Below, in pieces: positions 52,662-62,079 of a stretch of 64,000 nt of DNA (position 1 is the first letter of the stretch; every line of letters starts with the position of its first letter). Source of the stretch: Eutrophovita brisbanensis. Its GTDB lineage: Bacteria > Pseudomonadota > Gammaproteobacteria > Burkholderiales > Eutrophovitaceae. Location of the stretch: assembly GCA_038147395.1 (NCBI GenBank), contig JAYQTM010000001.1:1488001-1552000 (forward strand). The letters are read 5' to 3'. The notes below the pieces were generated by a model, which worked only from the letters and a program-made list of their open reading frames with translations, made no database searches and had not been told where the DNA came from. The position numbers and the translations under genes were made by a program.

Positions 52662-54034
52662 TTGTAGACCCATCTATTTTCAAAGCGTACGACATAAGAG
52701 GTATTGTCGGAGAGTCGCTGAACCTTGACGCGGTGACTCAGATAGGCCGAGCAATCGGCACACTTGTGAAACGTGGGAATAAAAATGCGGTGTGCGTCGG
52801 TCGAGATGGAAGATTAAGCGGCCCTTCTATCATCACAGCGCTCGTTAAAGGAATAACTGACGCAGGTACAGACGTAATCAATATCGGGCAAGTCACATCC
52901 CCGATGCTCTACTATGCAACTCATGAACTCCGAACAGGAAATGGAGTCATGGTCACTGGAAGCCACAACCCGCCAGAATACAATGGGTTAAAAATCGTCC
53001 TAAATGGCGACGCTTTATTTGGCGACCAGATCCAAGAGATCCTTAAAATCATTCAGACTGAGGGATATGTGAGCGGACACGGGCAAGAGCGTCAAGATTC
53101 CGTAAACACTCGATATTTCGATAGGGTCGTCAGCGGAATTAAACTTAAAAGACCGATGAAGATATCGATTGACTGCGGGAATGGCGTTGCCGGTGCGAAC
53201 GCAGCAGAAATCTATCGCGCTCTCGGCTGTGAAGTAAGGGAATTGTATTGTGAAGTTGACGGCAACTTCCCGAACCATCACCCCGACCCATCAAAACCCG
53301 AGAATCTCACAGACTTAATCAATGATGTTACGAGCTCTGAATCCGAGATAGGACTCGCTTTCGATGGTGACGGGGATCGTCTTGGAGTTGTGACCGCACA
53401 AGGTAAGATAATCTATCCAGATCGACTCATGATGCTATTTGCTCAAGACGTGTTATCTCGGGAGCCCGGGGCAGAGATCATATACGACGTAAAGTGCACA
53501 CGTAATCTTAACGATTGGATCAAAGCAAACGGCGGAAAACCTAAAATGTGGAAAACTGGTCACTCGCTCATCAAAGCGGAGATGAAGAGGTCAGGAAGCC
53601 CTTTTGGTGGCGAGATGAGTGGTCATTTTTTCTTCAAAGAACGATGGTACGGCTTCGATGACGGAACCTACTCTGGCGCGAGACTTTTGGAATTTTTAAC
53701 AACTCAACGCTCAATCGACGACACATTCTCGAACCTACCCGAGCCGTCGTCTACTCCAGAACTACAAATTCAATGTCGTGAGGGAGAAAATTTCGAGATT
53801 ATTGAAAAGCTGAAACAGCAAGGTGAATTTCCTGGAGCAACCGATAAAATCACAATAGACGGGATTAGGGTTGAGTACTCAGATGGTTTTGGCCTAGCAC
53901 GGCCATCGAACACGACACCAACGATTGTTCTGCGATTTGAGGCAGATAACGAAGAGTCCTTAAGCCGTATTGTGAATAGCTTTAGAAACGAATTAGAAAA
54001 AATATCTAAAAATCTTATCCTGCCGACAAGCTAA
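52658..54034 (+). CDS. algC: Phosphomannomutase/phosphoglucomutase
   Basis: 458 residues of the alpha-D-phosphohexomutase family. The phosphoserine is Ser102 in TGSHNPPEYNG, the metal site is FDGDGDRLG, and GGEMSGHFFFKER is the sugar-binding loop. It makes mannose-1-phosphate and glucose-1-phosphate for LPS and polysaccharide. The start overlaps the YheT-like stop (ATGA). It is convergent with alaS, 2 bp apart. Confidence 0.92.
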   Translation: MIVDPSIFKAYDIRGIVGESLNLDAVTQIGRAIGTLVKRGNKNAVCVGRDGRLSGPSIITALVKGITDAGTDVINIGQVTSPMLYYATHELRTGNGVMVTGSHNPPEYNGLKIVLNGDALFGDQIQEILKIIQTEGYVSGHGQERQDSVNTRYFDRVVSGIKLKRPMKISIDCGNGVAGANAAEIYRALGCEVRELYCEVDGNFPNHHPDPSKPENLTDLINDVTSSESEIGLAFDGDGDRLGVVTAQGKIIYPDRLMMLFAQDVLSREPGAEIIYDVKCTRNLNDWIKANGGKPKMWKTGHSLIKAEMKRSGSPFGGEMSGHFFFKERWYGFDDGTYSGARLLEFLTTQRSIDDTFSNLPEPSSTPELQIQCREGENFEIIEKLKQQGEFPGATDKITIDGIRVEYSDGFGLARPSNTTPTIVLRFEADNEESLSRIVNSFRNELEKISKNLILPTS

Positions 54035-54036
54035 AC

Positions 54037-56661
54037 TTACCCGTTATCTCGGACCCAGGAGAAGACCGACTCGATTGCTCCGTCAAGTAATTCAGGTTGC
54101 GTTCCACCAGCTTGAGCCATATCAGGACGACCGCCTCCTTTGCCCCCGACTTGTTTTGCGACGAAATTAACGAGGTCCCCCGCCTTGTATTTTTTAGTGA
54201 GATCGGACGTCACGCCAGCGATCAAAGTAACCTTTCCGTCGTTTACTGAGGACAGCAATACAATCGCTGTTTTAAACTTTGATTTAAGTTGATCGACAGC
54301 AGCTCGAAGAGCTGCGACATCAGCATCGTCTAACTGAGTCGCTAAAACTTGTATGCCGTTTATCTCTCTGACCTTTGTAGATAGGTCGTCACCTTGAGAT
54401 GATGCAAGTTTAGCTTTAACACGAGAGAGCTCCTTCTCTAACTGACGAACGTTATCGACAATCTGTGTGACGCGGTCGTTTAGGCCGTCGGTTCCTACTT
54501 TGAGAACAGAGGCAACATCCGTCAATTGGCGCTCTCGTTTATGCAAATAATCTATCGCGCCCCTACCCGTTACAGCCTCGATGCGCCTGACCCCGGATGC
54601 GACTCCAGACTCAGCTACAATTTTGAATAATCCAATATCACCCGTTCGGGCGACATGAGTCCCACCACAAAGCTCGGTAGAAAATTCGCCCATTCCAACA
54701 ACACGAACCTCATCACCATATTTCTCACCAAAGAGCGCCATTGCACCGGACTCAATCGCTGCGTCATAGTTCATGACTCTTGCATTAACGTTCGCATTTC
54801 CACGAATCGCCTCATTCACGACGATTTCGATCTCCTCGACTTCGGTCTGAGACAACGGCTTTGGATGTGAAAAATCGAAACGTGTTTTTGACGCATCAAC
54901 CAGGGAACCCTTCTGTTGCACATGGCTACCAAGTACCGACCTCAGCGCAGCATGCAGTAAATGTGTCGCGGAGTGATTAAACATTGTCGCGCTCCGATGG
55001 TCACTATCGACTTCTGATGTTACCGAGTCTCCAACTTTGATCTGACCACTCACGACCTCACCATGGTGTCCGAATACCTCGGGTTGAACTTTCTGGGTAT
55101 CGGATACTTTGAACGTGGTGTGTGAGGATATTCCAGTAGCAATCACACCGCGATCACCAACCTGACCTCCTGACTCAGCATAAAACGGAGTTTTATCGAG
55201 TACAACGATCCCAGCGTCCCCTTGTGCGAGAGAATCTACTGAGAAACCATCTTTATAGACCGCAATGACCTTAGACTTCGTTTGCAAAGAGTCATAGCCA
55301 TAAAATTGGGTGTTATCGCCTGCGTAATCAATTCCCTGTGAAGTCTGAAACTTTGAGGCAGCTCGCGCACGCTGTCGTTGCTGTTCCATCGCAGCCTCGA
55401 ATCCTGATAAATCAATTTGAATGTTACGTTCTCTCGCAATATCCGCAGTCAGATCAACGGGGAAGCCAAAAGTATCGTAGAGCCGAAATACTGTTTCCCC
55501 GTCCAGCACTCCGTCTTCACGCAGCAAGGCGCCCTCAAGAACTGACATTCCCTTATCCAACGTTTCAGAAAAGCGCTTTTCCTCTTCAAGTAATGTCTGA
55601 CCAATTCGTTCTCCCTCGGACATCAACTCTGGATAGGCGGAGCCCATCACCTCTTGAAGGTCGGCGACAAGCTCATAAAAAAACGGCTCACTACAACCCA
55701 ATTTATAACCATGCCTAATGGCCCTACGAATGATTCGTCTGAGCACATAGCCTCTGCCCTCGTTGCTCGGGATCACGCCATCCGAGACCAGGAATGCACA
55801 TGAGCGAATGTGGTCCGCGATCACTCGTAGAGATGGATTGGACAGATCTTTATGGCCCGTCACCCGGCTAACCGCTCGGATCAAAGTGTCAAATATGTCG
55901 ATTTCGTAGTTTGAATGAACATGCTGCAAGACAGCGGCCATTCGCTCAAGCCCCATGCCAGTATCAACAGACGGCTTGGGGAGCGGATGCATCGTGCCAG
56001 ACTCATCCCGATTAAACTGCATAAAGACAAGATTCCAGATTTCAATGAAACGGTCACCATCTTCATTTTCTGACCCAGGAGGACCTCCTTCAACTTGCTC
56101 ACCATGATCCCAAAAAATCTCAGAACAAGGGCCGCACGGCCCGGTGTCCCCCATCTGCCAAAAATTATCGCTTTGGTATTTTTGCCCTCCAGGTTTGTCA
56201 CCAATACGAACAATACGGTCCTGAGGCACACCGACATCTTTATGCCAAATTTCATAAGCCTCATCGTCGGTCTCGTAAACGGTGACCCACATGCGACTCG
56301 AGTCCAACCCAAATTCGTCAGTCAGAAGCCCCCAAGCTAACTGAATCGCATCACGTTTAAAGTAATCTCCAAAACTGAAGTTTCCCAACATTTCAAAGAA
56401 GGTGTGATGTCTCGCCGTGTACCCCACATTCTCTAGATCGTTGTGTTTACCCCCAGCTCGAACACAACGCTGAGAGGTTGTCGCTCGATTGTAATTGCGT
56501 TTTTCTTGACCCAGAAATACATCTTTGAATTGGACCATACCCGCGTTAGTAAAAAGAAGGGTCGGGTCATTTCCAGGAACAAGCGAGCTACTGGACACGA
56601 TGGAGTGCCCATGCCTTTTGAAATAGGTTAAAAAACGCTCACGAATGTCATTACTGTTCAT
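54037..56661 (-). CDS. alaS: Alanyl-tRNA synthetase
   Basis: 874 residues: class II catalytic core (FLTYFKRHGHSIVSSSSLVP, MVQFKDVFLG), tRNA-recognition, editing domain (NHSATHLLHAALR and CGGTHV zinc residues) and C-terminal C-Ala/DHHA1 region (GGKGGGRPDMAQAGG). Full length for the family. Confidence 0.98.
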   Translation of the reverse strand: MNSNDIRERFLTYFKRHGHSIVSSSSLVPGNDPTLLFTNAGMVQFKDVFLGQEKRNYNRATTSQRCVRAGGKHNDLENVGYTARHHTFFEMLGNFSFGDYFKRDAIQLAWGLLTDEFGLDSSRMWVTVYETDDEAYEIWHKDVGVPQDRIVRIGDKPGGQKYQSDNFWQMGDTGPCGPCSEIFWDHGEQVEGGPPGSENEDGDRFIEIWNLVFMQFNRDESGTMHPLPKPSVDTGMGLERMAAVLQHVHSNYEIDIFDTLIRAVSRVTGHKDLSNPSLRVIADHIRSCAFLVSDGVIPSNEGRGYVLRRIIRRAIRHGYKLGCSEPFFYELVADLQEVMGSAYPELMSEGERIGQTLLEEEKRFSETLDKGMSVLEGALLREDGVLDGETVFRLYDTFGFPVDLTADIARERNIQIDLSGFEAAMEQQRQRARAASKFQTSQGIDYAGDNTQFYGYDSLQTKSKVIAVYKDGFSVDSLAQGDAGIVVLDKTPFYAESGGQVGDRGVIATGISSHTTFKVSDTQKVQPEVFGHHGEVVSGQIKVGDSVTSEVDSDHRSATMFNHSATHLLHAALRSVLGSHVQQKGSLVDASKTRFDFSHPKPLSQTEVEEIEIVVNEAIRGNANVNARVMNYDAAIESGAMALFGEKYGDEVRVVGMGEFSTELCGGTHVARTGDIGLFKIVAESGVASGVRRIEAVTGRGAIDYLHKRERQLTDVASVLKVGTDGLNDRVTQIVDNVRQLEKELSRVKAKLASSQGDDLSTKVREINGIQVLATQLDDADVAALRAAVDQLKSKFKTAIVLLSSVNDGKVTLIAGVTSDLTKKYKAGDLVNFVAKQVGGKGGGRPDMAQAGGTQPELLDGAIESVFSWVRDNG

Positions 56662-56710
56662 TGTTCAAACTCTGTTTATCAAGTAACCATAAGGAAAGAA
56701 TCGTCGGAGC

Positions 56711-57136
56711 TCATTCATTGACAACGCTCTTAATGACCTCTTGTTCAAAACCTCGACTTTGCATAAATCTAATTTGCTTTGCCAACTCGGTCGAATTTTT
56801 TGCTTGAACACCAAATCTTTTTTGCCATACACCTTGAGCGGCATTCAACTCTCCTGATTGGATACAGGGACGAAACTCGTCGATCAAATCTCTGGAGATG
56901 CCACGTACCTCAAGTTCACGAATCAATTTTAGAATGCCGTAACGACACCTTTTTGCTCTCAAGAAAATGTCGATGTAACGCCGCTCGTCTAGCCAACCCT
57001 TTTCCTCAAAATCGTTCAGAAGAGTATCTACGTCGTCTGGATCAAACCCTCTGACAACGAGTTTTTTGGTTAACTCGAGCCGAGTGTGTTCTCGCCGAGC
57101 AACCAGTCTCATAGCGACATCCTCTAATGAATTCAC
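56711..57136 (-). CDS. recX: Regulatory protein RecX
   Basis: 141 residues of the helical-repeat RecX family (MRLVARREHTRLELTKKLVV, LNDFEEKGWLDERRY, ELEVRGISRDLI). It binds and modulates RecA filaments. It lies 12 bp after recA and before alaS, the standard order. Confidence 0.92.
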   Translation of the reverse strand: MNSLEDVAMRLVARREHTRLELTKKLVVRGFDPDDVDTLLNDFEEKGWLDERRYIDIFLRAKRCRYGILKLIRELEVRGISRDLIDEFRPCIQSGELNAAQGVWQKRFGVQAKNSTELAKQIRFMQSRGFEQEVIKSVVNE

Positions 57137-57148
57137 CTCAGGACTTCT

Positions 57149-58183
57149 TTATTGATCAGCGTCCTCCGTGGCTGTGGAATCACCAGATGCAGGCTTCACG
57201 CCAACAATTTCTCGAACCTTGTTCTCAATCTCTACTGCAAGCTCAGGGTTTTGCCTCAAGAACTCCCGAACATTATCTTTTCCCTGACCAATACGGTCGC
57301 CGTTATAGCTGTACCAAGCGCCCGCTTTATCGACAATTTTATGCTGCACGCCAAGGTCTATGATCTCTCCCTCTCGAGAGATACCTTGACCATAAAGTAT
57401 GTCAAATTCGGCTTGCCTGAAAGGTGGAGCAACTTTATTTTTCACAACCTTTGCTCTAGTTTCATTTCCAATCACTTCGTCGGATTTCTTAATCGCCCCA
57501 ATACGACGAATATCAATTCGCACCGACGAGTAAAACTTTAACGCATTACCCCCAGTGGTCGTCTCGGGGTTTCCAAACATGACGCCGATCTTCATACGAA
57601 TTTGGTTAATAAATATGACTAACGTATTGGAGCGTTTGATGTTCGCGGTGAGTTTTCTCAAAGCTTGTGACATTAAACGAGCCTGAAGTCCCATTTGAGG
57701 CTCACCCATTTCTCCTTCGATTTCTGCTCTAGGGGTCAGCGCAGCCACTGAGTCGACAACAACCACATCAACAGAACCGGAGCGTACGAGCATGTCAGCA
57801 ATTTCCAACGCCTGCTCACCGTTGTCTGGCTGGGAGATCAATAAATCGTCAATATTGACGCCTAACTTAGTCGCATATTCAGGGTCCAAAGCGTGCTCAG
57901 CATCAATAAACGCAGCTGACCCCCCAATTTTTTGCATTTCAGCGATGACTGAGAGTGTCAACGTCGTTTTACCCGAAGATTCAGGCCCATAGACCTCAAC
58001 AACCCGTCCCCTCGGCAAACCACCGATGCCAAGCGCAATATCCAGCCCCAAAGATCCTGTCGACACGACTTTCAGGTCAGGCGAAATATCTTGCTCGCCC
58101 AACCGCATGATCGAGCCCTTACCAAACTGCTTTTCAATCTGAGATAGAGCTGCCTCTAGCGCTTTTTGCCTGTTTTCATCCAT
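57149..58183 (-). CDS. recA: Recombinase RecA
   Basis: 344 residues. Walker A GPESSGKT is at 66-73, the loop-2 region has FINQIRMKIGVMFGNPETTT and the C-terminus is acidic. It forms the strand-exchange filament and triggers LexA self-cleavage. I did not find a clear SOS box in the 92 bp upstream. Confidence 0.98.
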   Translation of the reverse strand: MDENRQKALEAALSQIEKQFGKGSIMRLGEQDISPDLKVVSTGSLGLDIALGIGGLPRGRVVEVYGPESSGKTTLTLSVIAEMQKIGGSAAFIDAEHALDPEYATKLGVNIDDLLISQPDNGEQALEIADMLVRSGSVDVVVVDSVAALTPRAEIEGEMGEPQMGLQARLMSQALRKLTANIKRSNTLVIFINQIRMKIGVMFGNPETTTGGNALKFYSSVRIDIRRIGAIKKSDEVIGNETRAKVVKNKVAPPFRQAEFDILYGQGISREGEIIDLGVQHKIVDKAGAWYSYNGDRIGQGKDNVREFLRQNPELAVEIENKVREIVGVKPASGDSTATEDADQ

Positions 58184-58298
58184 ATCGATTAATCTCCGAG
58201 ACCTATGTGTTTGTGTTTGACTTGATTATCGCACAGCCTCGTCCTGGACGAGTGGCGTCACCGACCAACCTTCGTTCTACGAAGCTTCATCGAGTTCC

Positions 58299-58787
58299 TC
58301 AATCATCCAAGCTAGGCCTAGATTGAACGGTTTGATGGCGCACACTATCTCTGTCACCAGAAAACAAATAACATTTCGCTGTTGATTTTCGCCCCCGTAC
58401 ACCAAGCCCAATCCAGACGGTTCCGATGGGTTTATCGACCGTTCCACCCCCAGGTCCAGCAATGCCAGTCGTAGCGATCGCACAGTCTGCGCCCGATCTG
58501 GCCAAAACACCATCAACCATAGCAAGTGCAACTTGCTCCGAAACCGCCCCGTGTCGCGCGAGCAACTCCTCCTCAACGCCTAGCAAGGCTACTTTTGAAT
58601 CATTCGAATACGTCACCAAGCCACAGTTAAACCAATCAGAACTTCCAGAAACCGATGTGATTGTCTGTGCAACCCAACCTCCAGTGCAAGACTCAGCTGT
58701 TGCAATCACAGAATTTCGTGCGCGCAACATAAGTCCGAGTTGCTGACCGAGGTCTTTAAGATCTGGACGCGGAGCGTGTGAGGTCAC
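58299..58787 (-). CDS. pncC: Nicotinamide-nucleotide amidohydrolase (CinA C-terminal domain), possible 3' frameshift
   Basis: About 162 residues with the PncC signatures ATAESCTGGWVAQTIT, GLVTYSNDSKVALLGV and ATTGIAGPGGGT. It deamidates NMN for pyridine nucleotide salvage. The GTG start overlaps the pgpA stop (GTGA). After VRHQTVQ the frame ends as SRPSLDD; one frame over it reads LGLAWMIEELDEAS to 58277, which looks like the normal C-terminal helix. An extra base near 58324 would explain this. Confidence 0.85.
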   Translation of the reverse strand: MTSHAPRPDLKDLGQQLGLMLRARNSVIATAESCTGGWVAQTITSVSGSSDWFNCGLVTYSNDSKVALLGVEEELLARHGAVSEQVALAMVDGVLARSGADCAIATTGIAGPGGGTVDKPIGTVWIGLGVRGRKSTAKCYLFSGDRDSVRHQTVQSRPSLDD

Positions 58788-59308
58788 GAGCGATACCAAC
58801 CGAAATGGACTGACAATTGGAAGAGCCCCAGCGACACAATAATCGTGTAGAGAGCAGCAAGCAAATCATCCAGCATGACTCCAAAACCACCTTTCACCTG
58901 AGTATCCACCCGAGCAATCCCCATCGGTTTCCAGATATCGAAAACTCGAAAAATCAGGAAAGAAACAATTTGTAACCAGATCACGTTGGGCAAGATTGCT
59001 AAAACCAAACCGAATGAGACCATCTCATCAATCACAATACCTGAATGATCCGGCACACCGAGTTTACTCCCCGTCGATTCACATATTCGCACGCCCACGA
59101 GCAGTAAAACAAACCAAAAGATGAGTAACGATTGAATTGAAAAAACACTGAGCCACACATAATGAATGGGAAATGCAAGAATGGTCCCCCAAGTGCCTGG
59201 ACCTGGCCGGATAAGGCCAATACCAAATCCAAAGGCGAGCAGCATATCCAAGTTCGAAAAAACTTGACGCTTGATCGTCACCTCAGTCACATTTGTCAAA
59301 ATGATCAA
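58784..59308 (-). CDS. pgpA: Phosphatidylglycerophosphatase A
   Basis: About 174 residues with four hydrophobic helices and the PgpA signatures GLIRPGPGTWGTILAFP, IVIDEMVSFG and VFDIWKPMGI then GGFGVMLDDLLAALY. It dephosphorylates PGP to phosphatidylglycerol in the inner membrane. The start is uncertain: TTG 59308, GTG 59290 or GTG 59281 (2 bp past the thiL stop); no in-frame ATG precedes MLLAFG. Confidence 0.9.
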   Translation of the reverse strand: MIILTNVTEVTIKRQVFSNLDMLLAFGFGIGLIRPGPGTWGTILAFPIHYVWLSVFSIQSLLIFWFVLLLVGVRICESTGSKLGVPDHSGIVIDEMVSFGLVLAILPNVIWLQIVSFLIFRVFDIWKPMGIARVDTQVKGGFGVMLDDLLAALYTIIVSLGLFQLSVHFGWYRS

Positions 59309-60251
59309 ATCCTTTTTTAAAATCTCGAGTTAACGATATACCCTGATCAAGTATCGTGACACCTCTACCCGGAACCGCCTTGCCAATTCGAGTTAGCGCC
59401 AAATCACATTGTGTCGCAATATTCTGAATCGCCCGACTCATTTCACGGGGAGCTGAGAACAACAGCTCGTAATCGTCACCACCACCCAGAATACAATCTT
59501 GTACCACTGCCTCATACTTTTTTGTGCTTAACGTGTGATGCACCGGAATCTTGTCAAATTCAATCTCCAAAGCCATCTCAGAGCTGTTGGCCAGATGTAA
59601 CGCGTCTGCAACCAAACCATCAGACACATCGATCGCCGCACTCGCAACACCACTCAGGGCCTGACCAAGCTCAACGCGGGGCATTGGTCGATGCAACCGA
59701 TCTAAAAAATCCCGTTTTACCGTTGGATCGACGTCTAGTAACTCACGCTCTACCAAAAGACCTATCGCCCCAAGTCCAACAATTCCAGAGACCCAGAGAT
59801 CATCTCCGATAGACATTTTGTCACGTCGAATTGCCGTCCCTGTGACCACATCACCAATCGCAGTAACAGATATCGACAACGTTGACCCTTTCGTCGTATC
59901 GCCCCCCACCAAGCCAACCGAGTAACGATCGAGCAACACTTTGACGCCATCCCTAAAACGAGAAATCCACGCCTCGTGAACTGAAGGTAGAGTTATCGAC
60001 AACAAGATGTGTCGAGGTCTAGCTCCCATAGCAGCAAGATCGGATAAGTTGACAGCGAGCGACTTAAAACCAATCGATTCAGGATCAGCATTCTTCGTAA
60101 AGTGTCGATCGCACACCAATGTATCCATTGTGACAACCATCTCACGTGAGGAATCGATGTTGATGATCGCCCCATCATCACCGACACCAAGAACTGCATC
60201 TCCTGAACTGTCGGAAAAATATCGTTTTATGATCTCGAATTCAGAGGTCAA
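59283..60251 (-). CDS. thiL: Thiamine-monophosphate kinase
   Basis: 322 residues of the PurM/ThiL fold: GDDGAIINIDS and VTMDTLVCDRHF (magnesium and phosphate site), NLSDLAAMGARPRH, GGDTTKGSTLSISVTAIG and DVSDGLVADA. It makes thiamine pyrophosphate. The start appears to be TTG. It lies between panB and pgpA and overlaps pgpA. Confidence 0.94.
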   Translation of the reverse strand: MTSEFEIIKRYFSDSSGDAVLGVGDDGAIINIDSSREMVVTMDTLVCDRHFTKNADPESIGFKSLAVNLSDLAAMGARPRHILLSITLPSVHEAWISRFRDGVKVLLDRYSVGLVGGDTTKGSTLSISVTAIGDVVTGTAIRRDKMSIGDDLWVSGIVGLGAIGLLVERELLDVDPTVKRDFLDRLHRPMPRVELGQALSGVASAAIDVSDGLVADALHLANSSEMALEIEFDKIPVHHTLSTKKYEAVVQDCILGGGDDYELLFSAPREMSRAIQNIATQCDLALTRIGKAVPGRGVTILDQGISLTRDFKKGFDHFDKCD

Positions 60252-60267
60252 TGTGAGTTATCGGTTC

Positions 60268-61131
60268 TTACTTTTTTGATATCGAATCGAGAAATGCGGC
60301 GTAGTCTTCATCGCTCATCGAAAAGCTATGTTCCTTCATTGGGAATTGACCGTTTTTGACTTCATCTTGAAATTCGTCCAACGCTTTTGTGATCAAGCCC
60401 CAACAATCCGCATACTTTTTTGCAAACTTTGGCGCGAAACGATCAAATAAGCCGACCATATCGTGGAGCACTAGATTTTGACCGTCACAGCCTGGTCCTG
60501 CACCGATACCTATCGTTGGTATGCGCAACTTCTCGGTAATTAACGTTGCAACACGATCAGGAATCGCCTCTAGTACGATTGCGAAGCAGCCCGCAGCTTC
60601 CAGCGCGAGCGCATCCGCCACGAGCTGCGCCCCAGCCTCAGCACTTTTCCCCTGGACTCTGAAGCCACCTAATTTAGATATGAGCTGGGGCGTCAATCCG
60701 ATATGGGCCATGACGGGAATTCCAGCATCAACAACCGCCTTTGCCGTTGCCGCAAATTCCTCACCACCCTCGATCTTCACCACGTCTGCACCGCCTTCTT
60801 TCACCATCCTCATGGCGTTACTGATTGCCTCAGAGTGGCTGGAGTGATAAGCGCCGAGAGGAAGATCACCAACCAAAATTGATCGAGATGCCGCTCGAGA
60901 GATCGCCTTGGCGTGATGAATCATTTCATCCATCGTGACTGGAACCGTACTCGAGTATCCGAGTGCCGTCATTCCTAGAGAGTCACCAATTAAAATGCAG
61001 TCGACCCCTGAACGATCGACTAACTGAGCACTCGGAAAATCGACCGCAGTCACCTGAAAAATCTTCTCTCCGCGATCGACCTTCTCCTGCAAATCAAAAA
61101 TAGTTAACTTTTTTTGTGTGTCGCCACTCAT
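60268..61131 (-). CDS. panB: 3-methyl-2-oxobutanoate hydroxymethyltransferase
   Basis: 287 residues of the ketopantoate pathway: VDFPSAQLVDRSGVDCILIG, DSLGMTALGY, VPVTMDEMIHHAKAI, the Mg/substrate segment VKIEGGEEF and LTPQLISKLGGF. It adds a hydroxymethyl group to oxoisovalerate, the first step to pantothenate. No panC or panD is adjacent; panB sits between nusB and thiL. Confidence 0.95.
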   Translation of the reverse strand: MSGDTQKKLTIFDLQEKVDRGEKIFQVTAVDFPSAQLVDRSGVDCILIGDSLGMTALGYSSTVPVTMDEMIHHAKAISRAASRSILVGDLPLGAYHSSHSEAISNAMRMVKEGGADVVKIEGGEEFAATAKAVVDAGIPVMAHIGLTPQLISKLGGFRVQGKSAEAGAQLVADALALEAAGCFAIVLEAIPDRVATLITEKLRIPTIGIGAGPGCDGQNLVLHDMVGLFDRFAPKFAKKYADCWGLITKALDEFQDEVKNGQFPMKEHSFSMSDEDYAAFLDSISKK

Positions 61132-61158
61132 GGAGTCCCCTTTTTCATACTTATTAAT

Positions 61159-61566
61159 TTATTGTCGAACACCTTTGAGATATCGATCAATCACACCATT
61201 AACGTATTTATAGCCGTCGGTTCCACCAAATGACTTAGCTAATTCGACACTCTCGTTAATGACAACTTTATAAGGAACATCAGAGTCGGTGTCGAGTTCG
61301 ACCATGGCAATTAAAAGAATTGATTTTTCTATGGGAGACACCTGATCTAACGGTCGGTCGAAGCTTGATTTCAGTGATTCAAAATAATTGTCTGCATTAC
61401 TGATGGCCAACCCAAGAATTTTTCGTGCGTAACTCAAATCTGCCTTTTGATATTCGTCTTCCGCCGACAGCGCGTCAAAAATATGATCCACGGAGGACGC
61501 ATTAATGTGCCAATGATACAAACCCTTTACGGCCAAAGAACGCGAATTGCGGCGACTACCTTTCAT
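61159..61566 (-). CDS. nusB: Transcription antitermination factor NusB
   Basis: 135 residues of the helical NusB fold (RRNSRSLAVKGLYHWHIN, LDQVSPIEKSILLIAMVEL, VVINESVELAKSFGGTDGYK then YVNGVIDRYL). It binds boxA RNA with NusE in rRNA antitermination. Overlaps ribH by 11 bp. Confidence 0.95.
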   Translation of the reverse strand: MKGSRRNSRSLAVKGLYHWHINASSVDHIFDALSAEDEYQKADLSYARKILGLAISNADNYFESLKSSFDRPLDQVSPIEKSILLIAMVELDTDSDVPYKVVINESVELAKSFGGTDGYKYVNGVIDRYLKGVRQ

Positions 61567-62035
61567 TTATGGCCTCCAATAGGTTCGCCATGCCGACTGC
61601 AACATCCGCGCATTCCCGCGCCTTTGGGACCATTCGCTCGGCAATCTGATCTTGGTTCTCACAAGTCAAAATACCATTCGCAATCGGGACGGCGGTCTCC
61701 AGCTGAACTGCCATCACGCCGCGGCTGGACTCATTAGAGACGACCTCAAAGTGATAGGTCTCACCACGGATGACCGAGCCAAGAGCAATGAGCGCATCAT
61801 ATTGTCGCCGTAAGGCCATCGCTCTCAACACAATAGGGATCTCTAGAGCGCCTGGCACACCAACACAGGTGATTTTATCTGACGTAACTCCAATCTCTTT
61901 TAACCGAGCTTCGCATGCATCACGCATCCGTTCAGCGATCTCGTTGTTAAACTGTCCGACCACTATACCAACGGATAAACCTGATCCAGATAACGAAACA
62001 CCGGCTTTAGGCTCGATTCTTTTCAACAGATACAC
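61556..62035 (-). CDS. ribH: 6,7-dimethyl-8-ribityllumazine synthase
   Basis: 159 residues: VGIVVGQFNNEIAERM, VPGALEIPIVLRAM, IALGSVIRGETYHFEVVSNE, the phosphate and catalytic histidine region, and GILTCENQDQI. It is the penultimate step of riboflavin synthesis. Lies between ribBA and nusB. Confidence 0.96.
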   Translation of the reverse strand: MYLLKRIEPKAGVSLSGSGLSVGIVVGQFNNEIAERMRDACEARLKEIGVTSDKITCVGVPGALEIPIVLRAMALRRQYDALIALGSVIRGETYHFEVVSNESSRGVMAVQLETAVPIANGILTCENQDQIAERMVPKARECADVAVGMANLLEAINER

Positions 62036-62079
62036 TCCAACATAAATTTAAGGATTCCTTACACACTAAATCCTGGAAC

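Noticed and set aside
58277..58576. An independent 99-codon gene opposite frame to pncC
   Set aside because: Only its last 14 or so codons look protein-like, and these fit the displaced C-terminus of pncC.
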